Source of the DNA: Pachyseris speciosa
Lineage: Eukaryota > Cnidaria > Anthozoa > Scleractinia > Pachyseridae
Direction: 5' to 3'
NCBI GenBank assembly: GCA_016490735.1
Contig: JAEMWC010000282.1
Location: 570,001 to 634,000, forward strand
DNA length: 64,000 bases
The notes beneath the pieces were generated by a model. That model had not been told where the DNA came from and made no database searches. It saw only the letters and a list, made by a program, of their open reading frames with translations. The translations under genes and the position numbers were made by a program. Numbering within the stretch: position 1 is the first letter of the stretch; every line of letters starts with the position of its first letter. Below are positions 23,028 to 33,360 of the stretch, in pieces.

Positions 23028-25140
23028 AGGGTCTGGATGGGGTTAACTGACAACTGACAAATGGCCAATAAAACAACTGACAACTGACAAATAGCCGAAA
23101 ATTTAACTGACATTTAAAGTCGGTTTTACTGACAACTGACAAAAAGCTTTTGGTTTGAAATTCATTGTTGATAGCCTTTTTTTGGTTAAAAAATATTGCG
23201 TTAACCTTTTTTGCCTTTAGTATTCATTCATTTAGGATCGTGTTTAGATCGGAACTCTCGCTGAGTTTCTAATAAGTCTGTTAAAAATTAACCATGTAAA
23301 ATTGGAGACGTTTGACCTAAGATATCTGTAAACGTGTTCTTCAATTGAAGGCCACGCGTTTCAGGCCAAAAGGTCATAAATCTATAACGGTCCAGGAGGG
23401 GAAACCAAATGGCTGCTGGTGGCGATATTAAAGCTATCGTTGGCTTCTATCGTCTTGATTCCGATGCAGTATATAAATAAGGATATGTAGACGGTAGAGT
23501 CTTTGAAGAAGTATCTGGTGGCATTTCTAGGCTTGAAAGAACTGGCAACAAAATATGGCCATGGCACAATTTTCACAGCTAACTCGTTTCGTTTACCACT
23601 TGATTGTTCAGTACAGCAGTGTAATAGATTGTTGTGTGCAGATAATGCTCAGAGAGGTAGCATCCAAGTGACATCAGACTACAACGGGGCTGGTATTGCT
23701 GGTGCTTGATTGCCACTTGTGAACTACCCAAATGGCATTTCAAGTTCCGGTTCTGGTTCTGTGGAAGCAGGCTTACTTCTTAGCTGTTCAGTTGGTGTTG
23801 CTGGTGGTCTGTACGTATGCAACCTCTCATCCTTGAAAGTTGACTTCTTTAAAAAAAAAAAAAACTCGGAAACGTGTAATGAAATCAAGATGCTCCGTGG
23901 CTTTGAAAACGGAACTGTTTTCATTGACTTAGGAGCTCGAAATGTCAAGTTTTTTTATCCCCTTTAGAGAAAACAGTCAAGACTTCGGTCGGTTCTAGAG
24001 AGGAGGGAACAAGTGACGGAACCGATCAAACATGTTCATTTCAGTCAAGTTCGCGGGGTATGTTCATTGGATAAGACACTTTCTGGACTCAGAATGGTAC
24101 TGTGTCATTCTTGAGAGTACTGGGACTCCTCTATAACAGTTGTGCATTGGCATCCACGCTCAAAGCACAGAAAAAAGTGACAAAAGTGTCTCTTCAAGAT
24201 GCTTTAAACAACGTTTCGTGTGTACATGAACACATCAAGAGGACCGTTTCTGAAGTGAAACAAACGCATAGAACAAAAGAAACCGGCGAGAATCTTCCCA
24301 CAGTGTTAAGCATAATACTTTTATTACTACCTTGCTGAGTCTAAGATTTTGGACCATCCCCAGTGAGTCTTTGAAGAGAGTAACAAACTGGGGGGCAAAG
24401 CGTTTCACCCACGAAAACTCATATTAGCGACCTTCAGATCATACTATGAGTAGGAGATCGGGTACGAGTACGACTTTTCAATTCCTAGTCGCAACCTTAG
24501 ATTATCATGTATGACACCAACTCTCGCTCCTAGAGCCTCATTCTATTCTGTTTAACAACACTGAGGAGCGAGGCCTCTGAGAACGCAGCCGTTTTGAAAT
24601 TTGAAAGTCGTGCTCGTACTCAATCTCGGACTCATAGTATGATCTGAAGGTTGCTAATGTCCAGTCCCGCAGACCAGCATGGAGTTTGCGAGCATATAAT
24701 TCATACAGTGCTGAGACTGAAACGGCTATGAAAGAATTCATTGAGAAATATCGTCCTGTAAGACAAAGAATTGTCTGAGGTGAAACCACAAAGGACAAGG
24801 CAGGGGCGGGCCCTACCGCCAGCAGTTTACGCTGACCAATCTACAGATTTCACTGAAGTGGACTTAGAGAGAGAGGCCGAAGATGAGTTGGCACCTCAAC
24901 ATGTGAGACATCTTATGCAGTTCCTTGTAAGAAATTGATATGCTTGTTATGTATGACGATGAAACAGGAGAAGTCAAAGACTTCTAACATGGGCCAATCA
25001 GGAACGTTTTCAGATCTTTAATTAATTATTAACAGCCACTTCACTGACAACCGACAAACGCCTCAAAATGTAACTGACAACTGACAAATGGACGAGATTT
25101 TAACCGACAACTGACATTTGCATCCCCCCATCCAGACCAT
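23028..25140. mobile_element. 2.1-kb DNA transposon with TIRs and 8-bp target duplication (hAT- or P-like, degenerate)
   Basis: Target-site duplication CTTCTAAG is present at 23020-23027 and 25141-25148. The element starts AGGGTCTGGATGGGG and ends CCCCCCATCCAGACCAT, an inverted repeat. Just inside both ends lie repeated ACTGACAACTGACAAA motifs (23045-23145 and 25035-25118). The interior contains only broken frames (for example + strand 23503-23709 and 23710-23967) with no recognised transposase, and an internal hairpin at 24422-24659. An 8-bp duplication is typical of hAT and P superfamilies; I cannot say which. Confidence 0.75.
24422..24659. repeat. Inverted repeat, about 60-bp arms
   Basis: Arms near 24422-24482 and 24598-24659 are complementary (CCTTCAGATCATACTATGAG versus its complement), with a partly palindromic loop carrying CTCGCTCCT and AGGAGCGAG. 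Possibly a second foldback nested in the host element. Confidence 0.8.
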
Positions 25141-25148
25141 CTTCTAAG

Positions 25149-25436
25149 GTGAATCAAAGGCATCCTGTGGTAAGCTCATGGAGTAAGTAAGATACTGTGT
25201 TAGGGAGTTGATATAGGGAATTATCAAACCTATAGAGTGGTTTGAAATGCAGAGTAATAAATTTTTCTTTTTTTTTTTACGATTTGATTCGTTTGTTGTA
25301 TCTTGACTGTTGTTCATTGATTAATATACGTTGTGGAATGGGAGTTTTGAAACCACTCTAGTAGAAGAGTAGTTTGTTCAAGAAATACTGTAATACCAAG
25401 TAACCGTATTTAACCGTATTTATTTTACCGTATTTT
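25149..25436. other. No gene seen
   Basis: AT-rich spacer with a poly-T tract near 25263-25280. Confidence 0.5.
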
Positions 25437-25506
25437 CCCGTGTATAATGTGCACTTTTTTCCTAAGATTTTTTTCATGAAATTTGCGCTGCGTATTATAC
25501 ACGGAA
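25437..25506. repeat. Short foldback: CGTGTATAAT hairpin
   Basis: CCGTGTATAATGTGCA (from about 25438) pairs with TGCGTATTATACACGG (ending near 25503). Confidence 0.7.
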
Positions 25507-27990
25507 CCTTTTGTTTCTTGATCGCTTCCCTAATTTGCAAACCCATGTGGTTAACAAAGGATAAAAAACCGGTAAACAAGAATTCAAAACGCTTTTGTCC
25601 ATACCGTTGTTATAATAAACAAGCAAACAACCTATCATAGCTGCTTTTAAATTACCGCCGATAAAGTGGCTGGAAAAACCGTGAAAAACCGGCCAGATAT
25701 TCTGTGAGCAGACGCCAAAATTTGCATACAGACGAAACAATATATCCTCTTATTTGCATATGGTAACGAAACGCACATTTTGTGAGCCAAAGTTTGCTCA
25801 AAATTATTTTGCTCGAAGTACAGCAGCTCAGAACGAAGACAAAATAAGGAGGTATATTTTGCAGAGGCTGTCGAAGATTCAAAATCTTTTGACAACTGAA
25901 AATTGTCGGAGGCGCATTTCACAGGAGATGATTATCTTTATTTGTCACCGCGTTACGCTTGATTGAACATATGACATCATGAACATTTGTTTTTAGCATT
26001 CGAATACGTGAAAACATAAAGTGTCAACGAATGAAAACGAAAATATTTACACAGCAACCACGAAGAGTTTGAGCACATGAGAATTCCTAGAACGGGTGTC
26101 TAAATCATTCCCTCGTTCCCTCTCAATGTTCGGGAATACGCTATTGTCATCAGATAAAACAATTTTTGATTGCCTTTTGTAATGAACAAATTAGTGATCC
26201 TGTAAAGGTACCGTTTCTTCATAAACGCAACTGTACTGTACAATTGAATGCCACTGTGTACACACTATTTTACTTTGAAGTAATAGTGTCAATGGAAACA
26301 AGACAGAATAAAGTTTGTTTGTCCCTTGAATGTGCTTGACGAATAAGAGCATTCTTAACGACCATTTAACGAATGGATGAAAGCGCCTGCCAAACTTGAG
26401 AGGATTGGAAATCGATTACAAATTTTCCATTGTTTACGCCTGACATCCTGATTCCCCAACCATCCCGATAGCTCTCCACGAGCTAAAAATGGCTCGAAAA
26501 ACACACTTATAAATCAAATACCTACCGAACACTTGCACTTGATCGCTTAAAGCAAGCGACAGCTGGCGTGACAAGCATGACATGAAAGATAGAGCCTTCG
26601 CTGTTGTGGACCAGCGAAATCTCCGTGGTAACCCCACATATGGAAGAGCGAGGTCGTTTTGACTTCCTACCCTCAGAAAATTGCAAAAAAAGACGTGCAA
26701 AAAGTCGGCATTGAAGGAGTTAAAATGCGAAATTTTACATCTATTGAGTCCGCAATAATACCTTTGGCGCCGAAAAAACAATGATTCCTAAATATGTTAG
26801 TATTAATGAGTAATTAAACATATACACTTTGGGTGGCATGCCACCTTAAAGATGTAGACTAAAAATTGGGCCAAACAAGAAGCGAAACGGTCAGGGAAGT
26901 ATTTCAGCGTACATCGCTTGTAATCAATCTAGGAGAATCATTTTTCTTTACAATAAACACGAATGAACTATTCCAAACCAAATCCAGAAGGGAATATTAG
27001 CTCAACCCCATTAAGAGCGAGCGAAGGGAAAACGTGCTATGGACCATGATTCTTAGTAGACCAAAGTGATTAGAGGTTGTGTCAGAAACGTTTGCTTTTA
27101 AATGTAAATTAAATGTGTTCTTTAAAAAGAAGCTAAATAGCTCGCAAGTATGATAATGTTTAGTTCTTCTATACTCAGCTTTGCAGAGAGATGGGGACAG
27201 CAAATATCTCCATTCTTTGTTACCCTTTTCCCGGCAACCATATGGGGTGACATGTTTTGATATTAACTCAATCATGATCTATGAAAACAAGATTTTGACA
27301 ACCATATTTTTTATCACTCTTACGTTTTGAACAATCCTAGCTTTTTTATGAAGTTTGAGGAAGGTAGGATCCTTTTTTCCCTGTAGTTTTGAAGAAGTAT
27401 ATTAATGGGGTTCAGCATCTTTGTATGGTTTATCTTCAGCCAAATTTGTGTCCAAAAGATCGAGCAGCGGTAGGGAAAACTAGGGTTTTAGAATGCGGAT
27501 AATCTACTGGAAAGCAAACAAACAAATAAGCAAACATTATTGATTCCAAACTACCTTCAGATGCAGGTGAAATTCACCTCGGGTCAGAATAAACAATCTC
27601 ACGGTTCATATGAAAAAGTTAGAGATCTTCGTCCAAAGGCTAGGCAACGACTGTGTAAACGCATGTATCGTTGCAACGTCTGACGCCAGATTCAGATTCG
27701 TATCATAAACTGTGGTCTAACGGAAAGGAACTCAACTGAAGAGCCTTGTTGTGGGGGATCCCGCCACGATTATGTACTTGCACAAGTGAAAGGGCTTCTT
27801 GTTGAAGTTGTATCTTCACGGGGATATGGATTCCCACAATGCTGGGCGAGCAGGAAAAGAGGACACCTGAATCGAGACTGTTGGAAGCTTGGCAGGAACA
27901 AATCAAGCCGTGTTTAGAACACAACCGCTCCCAACTTCATTTAAACTAGGACAGGCCGGCCTTGAAAAGGAAAGACCGGCCCATGGAACA
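25507..27990. other. No gene recognised; intergenic
   Basis: Short frames on both strands (for example minus 26434-26781 and minus 26997-27275) show no recognisable domain. The last few hundred bases (from about 27700) may be diverged upstream gypsy sequence. Confidence 0.45.
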
Positions 27991-28039
27991 GTGGTTATTC
28001 ACACTGCTGCCAACGTCAAATTAGTTCGTCCGGATGTGC

Positions 28040-29800
28040 TAAGCAAGCAGACCCTTTACCGACGGTTTGTCCGTTCGTTCTCCGATGTCGCCCGCCCTCT
28101 ACATGAACTGTCTGAGAAAGTCCAACCATTTCGGCAACTCTAGCTGCTGTTGTGTCTACCCCCATGCTTGCATACCTAGCAGCGAGTAACCTTTTGTACT
28201 AGACACTGGTGCTAGTATGTGTTGGCATAGGGGCAGTTCATTCTCAAGTACACAATAGTCAGGAACCTGTCAGCATCTCCAAGGAGGCAAACATACTGGA
28301 GGACCACCAATGGACATATGGCGGAAAGAACAATTTTCCACATCGTAAAGTGGAAGGAGACTGGCAAAAGCCCAGAACGGCCAGCCATTACCCGTCTTGA
28401 CTCAGTTACAAAGGTATATTGCGCCCAATGGGACTCACTTGTCCTCAGGAACGGTGTGTTGTATCACCGGTGGGAACATCCTGAACTTGGTAAGGGGACA
28501 TAACAGCTTTTACTCCCTACAGTCCTTTGACTTAGCATCTTGAAACTACTCCATGATAGCTCGGTGGGTGGGTACCTGGGTATGTCTAAGACGCTAGGCA
28601 AAGTTCGTGAACGATTTTACTGGATCCACTCACGTGATGGTGAGGAATGGTGCTATAAGTGTGACTAATGTGCTTCTAAGAAGGGTCCCAGAGTGAACCC
28701 AAAATCACCCTTGCAACTGTACAATACAGGAAAACCGATGGAACGCACGGCCATTGATGTATTGGGGCCCCTGCCTGAGATAGAGCATGGTAACAAATAC
28801 ATTCTGATTGCAATGGACTACTTTAGTAAATGGCCAAAGTCTTACGTCCTCCCTAATCAAGAAGCAGTTACTGTTGTCAATGTCCTTGTGTGTCTGTTCT
28901 TCGCTAGATTTGGCGTGCCTGCTGAGCTTCCCTCCGACCAAGGTCGCAACTTTCAGTGTCGCGTGTTTCAGGAGGTATGCTCCTTGCTTGAAATCCATAA
29001 GACGGGGACAACAGCGTTGCACCCCCAGTCTGAGGGCATGGTACAACCGAACTCTAGAGAATCAGCTAGCTTCTTTCGTCCAGGATCATCAGGGTGATTG
29101 GGACCTGCATTTACCACTCCTCCTAATGCCCTATCGGACAGCTGTTCACAAGACCACAAGGCTCACCCCTTCCATGCTCATGTTTGGGCGAGAACTACGT
29201 GTTCCCTTGCATTTCATTATGGGCCGGCCATGTGATGTGGGGACGAAAGATACCTTGAGTACACTCAGAGACTGCGAACATCGTTAGAGGCTGCCCATGA
29301 CTTCTCTAGAGTCCATCAGCAAGCCAGTAGCCAACGAATGAAACGTCGGTATGACATGCGTAATGTAGCATCCACTTTCAATAGGGGACCAATGGTCTGG
29401 CTGTACAACCCACAGTGCAAAAAAGGCTTAGCTCCTAAGCTAAGCCAGCCATGGGAAGGACCATATGTCGTGTTACACAGAATCAATCGAATACAATGGG
29501 GTCCTCGGGAGAAACCGTAAGTTGTGCACAGGGACAGGCTTTGGGAGTACCGTGGGGAAGCTCGCGCTCGCGCTGGTGCAGCGAGAGACCCTAGTGAGCG
29601 AGGCAAACGGGAATGCTTTACCCCGACGTTGCAAGAGGCGAAGAGACGTCCCCCCACATTTAGGGCCAAAAGTTCCCAGGCCATTGCTGAACGTGTTGTT
29701 TGGGAGGGAATCCCAATGTCGCAGCAGGACCAGGAGAATTCCAGGCGTTCTCAAAGGAGCCGACGTCCACCTCTGAGATACAAAGACTTTGTTACGAGTT
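28040..29800 (+). mobile_element. Ty3/gypsy retrotransposon pol relic (RT tail, integrase)
   Basis: A decayed pol read on the + strand through several frame changes and stops. YRRFVRSFSDVARPLHEL (about 28053-28110) is the end of the RT/connection region. An integrase zinc-binding region follows near 28540-28690 (GYLGMSKTLGKVRERFYW and a C-x2-C). The core reads ERTAIDVLGPLPE, YILIAMDYFSKWPKSYVLPN, PSDQGRNF and LHPQSEGMV. The usual catalytic Glu after the last block appears as Gln. The C-terminal part has RGPMVWLYNPQCKKG and PWEGPYVVLHRIN, ending with RRSQRSRRPPLRYKDFV near 29800. No LTR was identified. A Penelope 3' fragment was inserted just downstream. Confidence 0.85.
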
Positions 29801-29845
29801 GAACATTTTACGGAAGACAATTGGCATAATTTGCCGTTATCTTAC

Positions 29846-29944
29846 CCGTTATCTTATTTTCTGTATATAAACCATACACAACCCACAATTCCTCGATTCG
29901 CTCCGACGAAGGGCTAACGCTCGAAACGTCAGCTAATCGAATCC

Positions 29945-29975
<31 letters not shown>

Positions 29976-30007
29976 CGTTGATAAACCAAATTTTCGTGTT
30001 TCACTCC

Positions 30008-30049
<42 letters not shown>

Positions 30050-30057
30050 GTTATCTT
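29846..30057 (+). mobile_element. Short Penelope-like 3'-end insertion with target duplication
   Basis: Target duplication CCGTTATCTT at 29846-29855 and 30048-30057 brackets about 190 bp that matches the 3' end of the Penelope element at 45045-45183 and continues about 50 bp further (to CAGTTTCTTTAGAAACTAAT). It is a severely 5'-truncated copy containing a hammerhead-like motif. Confidence 0.8.
29895..29943 (+). ncRNA. Hammerhead ribozyme-like motif (Penelope type)
   Basis: Helix I arms GATTCG and CGAATC; core CCGACGA (consensus CUGANGA, so the U is C here); stem II GGGC-TAAC-GCTC; GAAA; minimal helix III from ACGT; cleavage triplet GTC. Penelope-like elements are known to carry such type I hammerheads. 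The core change may reduce activity. Confidence 0.65.
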
Positions 30058-30908
30058 GTTTGTTTGTTTTTGTTGTTTCACGCACACTTGAACATTTTAG
30101 GCAACTACAGCTGTTATGTTATCAGTCCCTATTGATGTATTCGGGAAGGACAATCGCTCTAGGAGGGGGGCAGGGTTATTGCTTGACAGTGTTATGTGGT
30201 GTGCTGCATCCCAAACATGGTGCTTCCACATTTGGGGTGCCATGTGCGAGGGTTTTGGAAAAAGCGTACGTGTAAGCGAGGTCGACAGCTGAATTAAAAG
30301 GAGTGGTCATCTTTACCGAGTACCGAGTACGTTTATTCGCAGAACCCAGGAATTATAACAAATATGTATGTGTATGTCTGTGTGAGATTTTATATCAATT
30401 GTTTTCTAAGTTGTGTACGAATATGTTTCTAGATAAGCTTTGTCCTTTTGTCAAAATACAATTGACCATCAAGATACTTTGCTCGAAACATTCTGGCCAA
30501 AAGCCAAATACCTGTAAGTGAAGTTGGACTAGTGAGCAAGTTCTTCTTCATAATGAGAGTTCCATTAAAGTCCTTGTATTTAACTATGAAGTTGGAATGG
30601 TGAGTAAGCTCTTCTTCATATTGAGAATTCCTTTAAAGTTCCTATATTTAACTGTGTGAAGAGCAATTCAATTGTCATGCTAATGACGATTTTGTATACC
30701 AAGATAAGAATCTTCCGAAGTCAGAATGTCGAAAAGTACTCTTTTGTTTTTTTTTCTTTCTTTTTCTTTAAGTCATATCTTGAAAGATTTCTTATTGTCA
30801 GAGGCATCTCGTTTCAAATTGTTGTACCGATCTAGAAAACAAGTTTAGTTGAATAGAGAGTCTAGAGCTTTGTGTGTAAAAGTTTTAAGGTAACGAAAAC
30901 TTTAATGT
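30058..30908. other. No gene seen; intergenic
   Basis: Contains a small direct duplication (GAAGTTGGA near 30521 and 30589, each followed by CTTCTTCATA and CATTAAAGT or TTTAAAGT) and otherwise nothing recognised. Confidence 0.5.
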
Positions 30909-31139
30909 CACTTTATTGCTTACTCTCCTTTGCAGCCGCTCGGGCCGAAGTCACGCAACGCTCCTCGCCTCCACGCGGCTGCTTCAAATCAACGTACATT
31001 CCTTTCTCGGATTAAACCAATCACGGAGCCGCTCTCATTTTCTTGCAGAGGTTCGTGCTGACAATTTCCACAAATTATTTTGTTCCTTTTATTGGACCAA
31101 GTAACAGAGCTTGGATAAGCAAAACGGCGAAACTTGAAA

Positions 31140-31620
31140 AAGTGTTCGATCTTGTTGAGTCAAAATTCAGCATACCGGCTTAAAATTTGCATCAGAAGTT
31201 GGCGATATCGAAGTTAATTGAAGGGGGAAAGGATCTTTTTATTAATTTGCATTGCCCGGCGTTGGTCATCGACCACATAAAAAAACAAGAAGGCCACGTC
31301 TGTGTTGTTGTCTCACCATTGCTCAGTCTAGTGGACGATCAAGTGGCGTATTTAAGAGGGAAAGGTGTAATGGCGACGAGCGTTAGCTCTTGCACTGAAG
31401 AGGAGGCGACAGGGATAGTAAAGGAAAAGTTTTCAGTGGTCTTTGGCTCCCCCAAAAGCATGGATAAAAAACCAACGTTGGAGAGCAATGCTTGGAAATT
31501 CTGTTTATTCAAATCAATTAGGTGTTTTGGCCATCGACGAAGCGACAGGCGTCGAATGAGCGAACGGTGTGGGATAAGAAGAACAAGCGGCAAGATCACG
31601 TGAAGTTTCGGAGAACCGGA
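31140..31620 (+). pseudogene. RecQ-like DNA helicase fragment 1
   Basis: Translation in mixed frames shows KVFDLVESKFSIP, then HQKLAISKLIEGGKDLFI, CVVVSPLLSLVDDQV (helicase motif Ia region), SVVFGSPKSM and, in another frame, VLAIDEA (motif II, DE-A). The order matches the N-terminal RecA-like lobe of RecQ-family ATP-dependent helicases. Walker A is missing where a segment is deleted or frameshifted after FINLHC. Stops and frame changes make it a pseudogene. Confidence 0.7.
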
Positions 31621-31721
31621 GACTTTTCTAGGCACCATAAGCTCGCACATCTCCAATCATGTCTGGTTCGTCTCCTTGTTCTATCCGTGCGAGTCTCTTT
31701 TCTCTCATCTGCTCTCTATTT

Positions 31722-32135
31722 CTAAAGGTACTCGGAAGTTCTTGTTTTATTTCTTGAAGCTTCGTCGCTGCCCTTTTGTACTTTGTCAACTTTATTTACG
31801 TCGATTTCCAGCGACAGTCGAATGATCTTAACTAAATCAACGGGCGTTTTTCCAAATATGTGAATCTTATTTTTACTTAGAGGGATGGATGAACAAATAA
31901 AACACTTAGTGGCGCTTTCCGCAATTTTCTTTGGAGTTTTTTCCATACTAAACACGGCTTGTGTCTGCAAGGGTTTTCCCGGGAAAGAAAACATCAAGAC
32001 GGCAAGCCACGATGTGATTGGCGCTGGTTGGTCCAAGAAAAAATATGGCAAACAATGGGAAAGGAATGTATGTCGGTTTGAAGCAGCCGCGTGGGGGCGA
32101 GGAGCAACGCGTGACTTCGGCCCGAGCGGCGGCAA
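31722..32135 (-). CDS. Unrecognised minus-strand frame with a CxxC segment
   Basis: An open frame begins inside the right inverted repeat and reads KCFICSSIPLSKNKIHIFGK and DLVKIIRLSLEID, which looks protein-like and could be a small zinc-binding N-terminus. It ends near a possible donor around 31735. It may be the first exon of a gene carried by the element, or chance. No function assigned. Confidence 0.35.
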   Translation of the reverse strand: MPPLGPKSRVAPRPHAAASNRHTFLSHCLPYFFLDQPAPITSWLAVLMFSFPGKPLQTQAVFSMEKTPKKIAESATKCFICSSIPLSKNKIHIFGKTPVDLVKIIRLSLEIDVNKVDKVQKGSDEASRNKTRTSEYL

Positions 32136-32171
32136 AGGAGACTATTTATTGCCCAACCTTTAAGTAAAGTG

Positions 32172-32925
32172 ATCAAAACTAGTGCATGTGTAAAGAGGAA
32201 TTTTAATATTTGATGTCACGATTTCTGCCGCACTTTACATAACAAAGCATTAAATGCAGAATCCTTCTCTGATTTCTAAGAAATTTCCATAACTACCTTT
32301 ACTTTCGGCATCAAATTCTCACTTTTTCAAAACGTCGTGCAGACGTCTTTTGGAACCAATTAAATTTAGCATTTTTATAGCCTCAGATAAAGTTTCTGCC
32401 TGAAGTCACGTCATATTTGTGCATAACGGTTCGAAAACAACAACTTGTGCTTCAAAACCGTAGAGTAATGGAGCCACCGGCAGAAAGACGGCAAAATGCA
32501 AATTGCAGAGTGGTACATTTCAAAAACTAGTCCATGCAACAATTCCATCCTAAAATTGTTAATGAGCATATATTTTTCTCTGAAGTTCAAATATAATAGA
32601 TTAAATTTCTGAGTTGCAGGGTACGGTATCTCTCTAAGAGTAATTGCAGATACTGGGGCTTTGAACAACTTAAGTAAACTGTTCGCAGTTTTCCAAACAA
32701 ATGGTTAACCGCTTGTAGTTACAAAGGGAACACAAAAATTCTTTTTCATCTTGGTTACGTTCTTTTCCAACTTTACATCGCGCAAAGTTCAAAAGAAAAA
32801 TAGCAACTTAAAATTTCCGGGACCACGCTTTAACGAATTTGGAACATGCCCAGTAAGAGTCAGGACCTCACTATAACTACGAATCCTCGTCCTTATTTTG
32901 TTTATGAGCGAAAGATAAATGGACT
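32172..32925. other. No gene seen
   Basis: AT-rich spacer between two RecQ-like fragments; no domain in any frame. Confidence 0.5.
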
Positions 32926-33360
32926 TTGAGAGCGCTTTTAAATCAGTTTTACGGTCCAGAGGAGAAAAAAAAATTCAAAATCAAACCAAAGCTAAAAGAG
33001 GCAATACTGGAGATTGTTATCAACGGCCGAGATTGGTTAATTATTCTCCCAACTGGTTACGGTAAATCACCAATTTATCAAGTGCTTCTTCACATTTATT
33101 ACGATTATCTCGCTGCAAAAAAGAAATGAAAGGACAGGTCAATGGTAATTGTGGTTTCGCCGCCCAACCCTCTGATCGACGATCGATATCAAATAAATAA
33201 ATTTAACCTAGTGGGAGTGTCTTTTGCAAGGATTAATGTTTCCGGGAGCGAGGCAGATGGTAGTCTCGAAGCCAGGTTTCACGCCGATCTGTATCTAGAG
33301 GCCGGAAAGTTCCAGATAATTTTTCCGTCCGGAGGTAGCTGTAATCATCAGGCAGAGTAG
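32926..33360 (+). pseudogene. RecQ-like DNA helicase fragment 2
   Basis: Frame 32926-33129 ends LIILPTGYGKSPIYQVLL, the RecQ Walker A (motif I; the usual Gly-Lys-Ser is kept), then a stop. Frame 33142-33360 continues MVIVVSPPNPLIDDRY (motif Ia) and later FQIIFPSGG. It is therefore the same helicase lobe as fragment 1, in the same orientation, but an independent copy that keeps motif I. Broken by a TGA at about 33127. Confidence 0.75.

Larger units (their letters stand above)
30909..32171. mobile_element. Element with long (over 100 bp) terminal inverted repeats carrying a RecQ-like helicase fragment
   Basis: The left end (30909-31025) and right end (32016-32171) are inverted copies: GCCGCTCGGGCCGAAGTCAC, CGCGGCTGCTTCAAA and ACATTCCTTTC on the left occur as complements on the right. 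Between them are a + strand RecQ-like fragment and a minus-strand frame starting inside the right repeat. No clear target duplication was found. Confidence 0.65.

Noticed and set aside
26434..26781. Minus-strand 115-residue frame
   Set aside because: No domain, no splice context, composition like neighbouring non-coding DNA.
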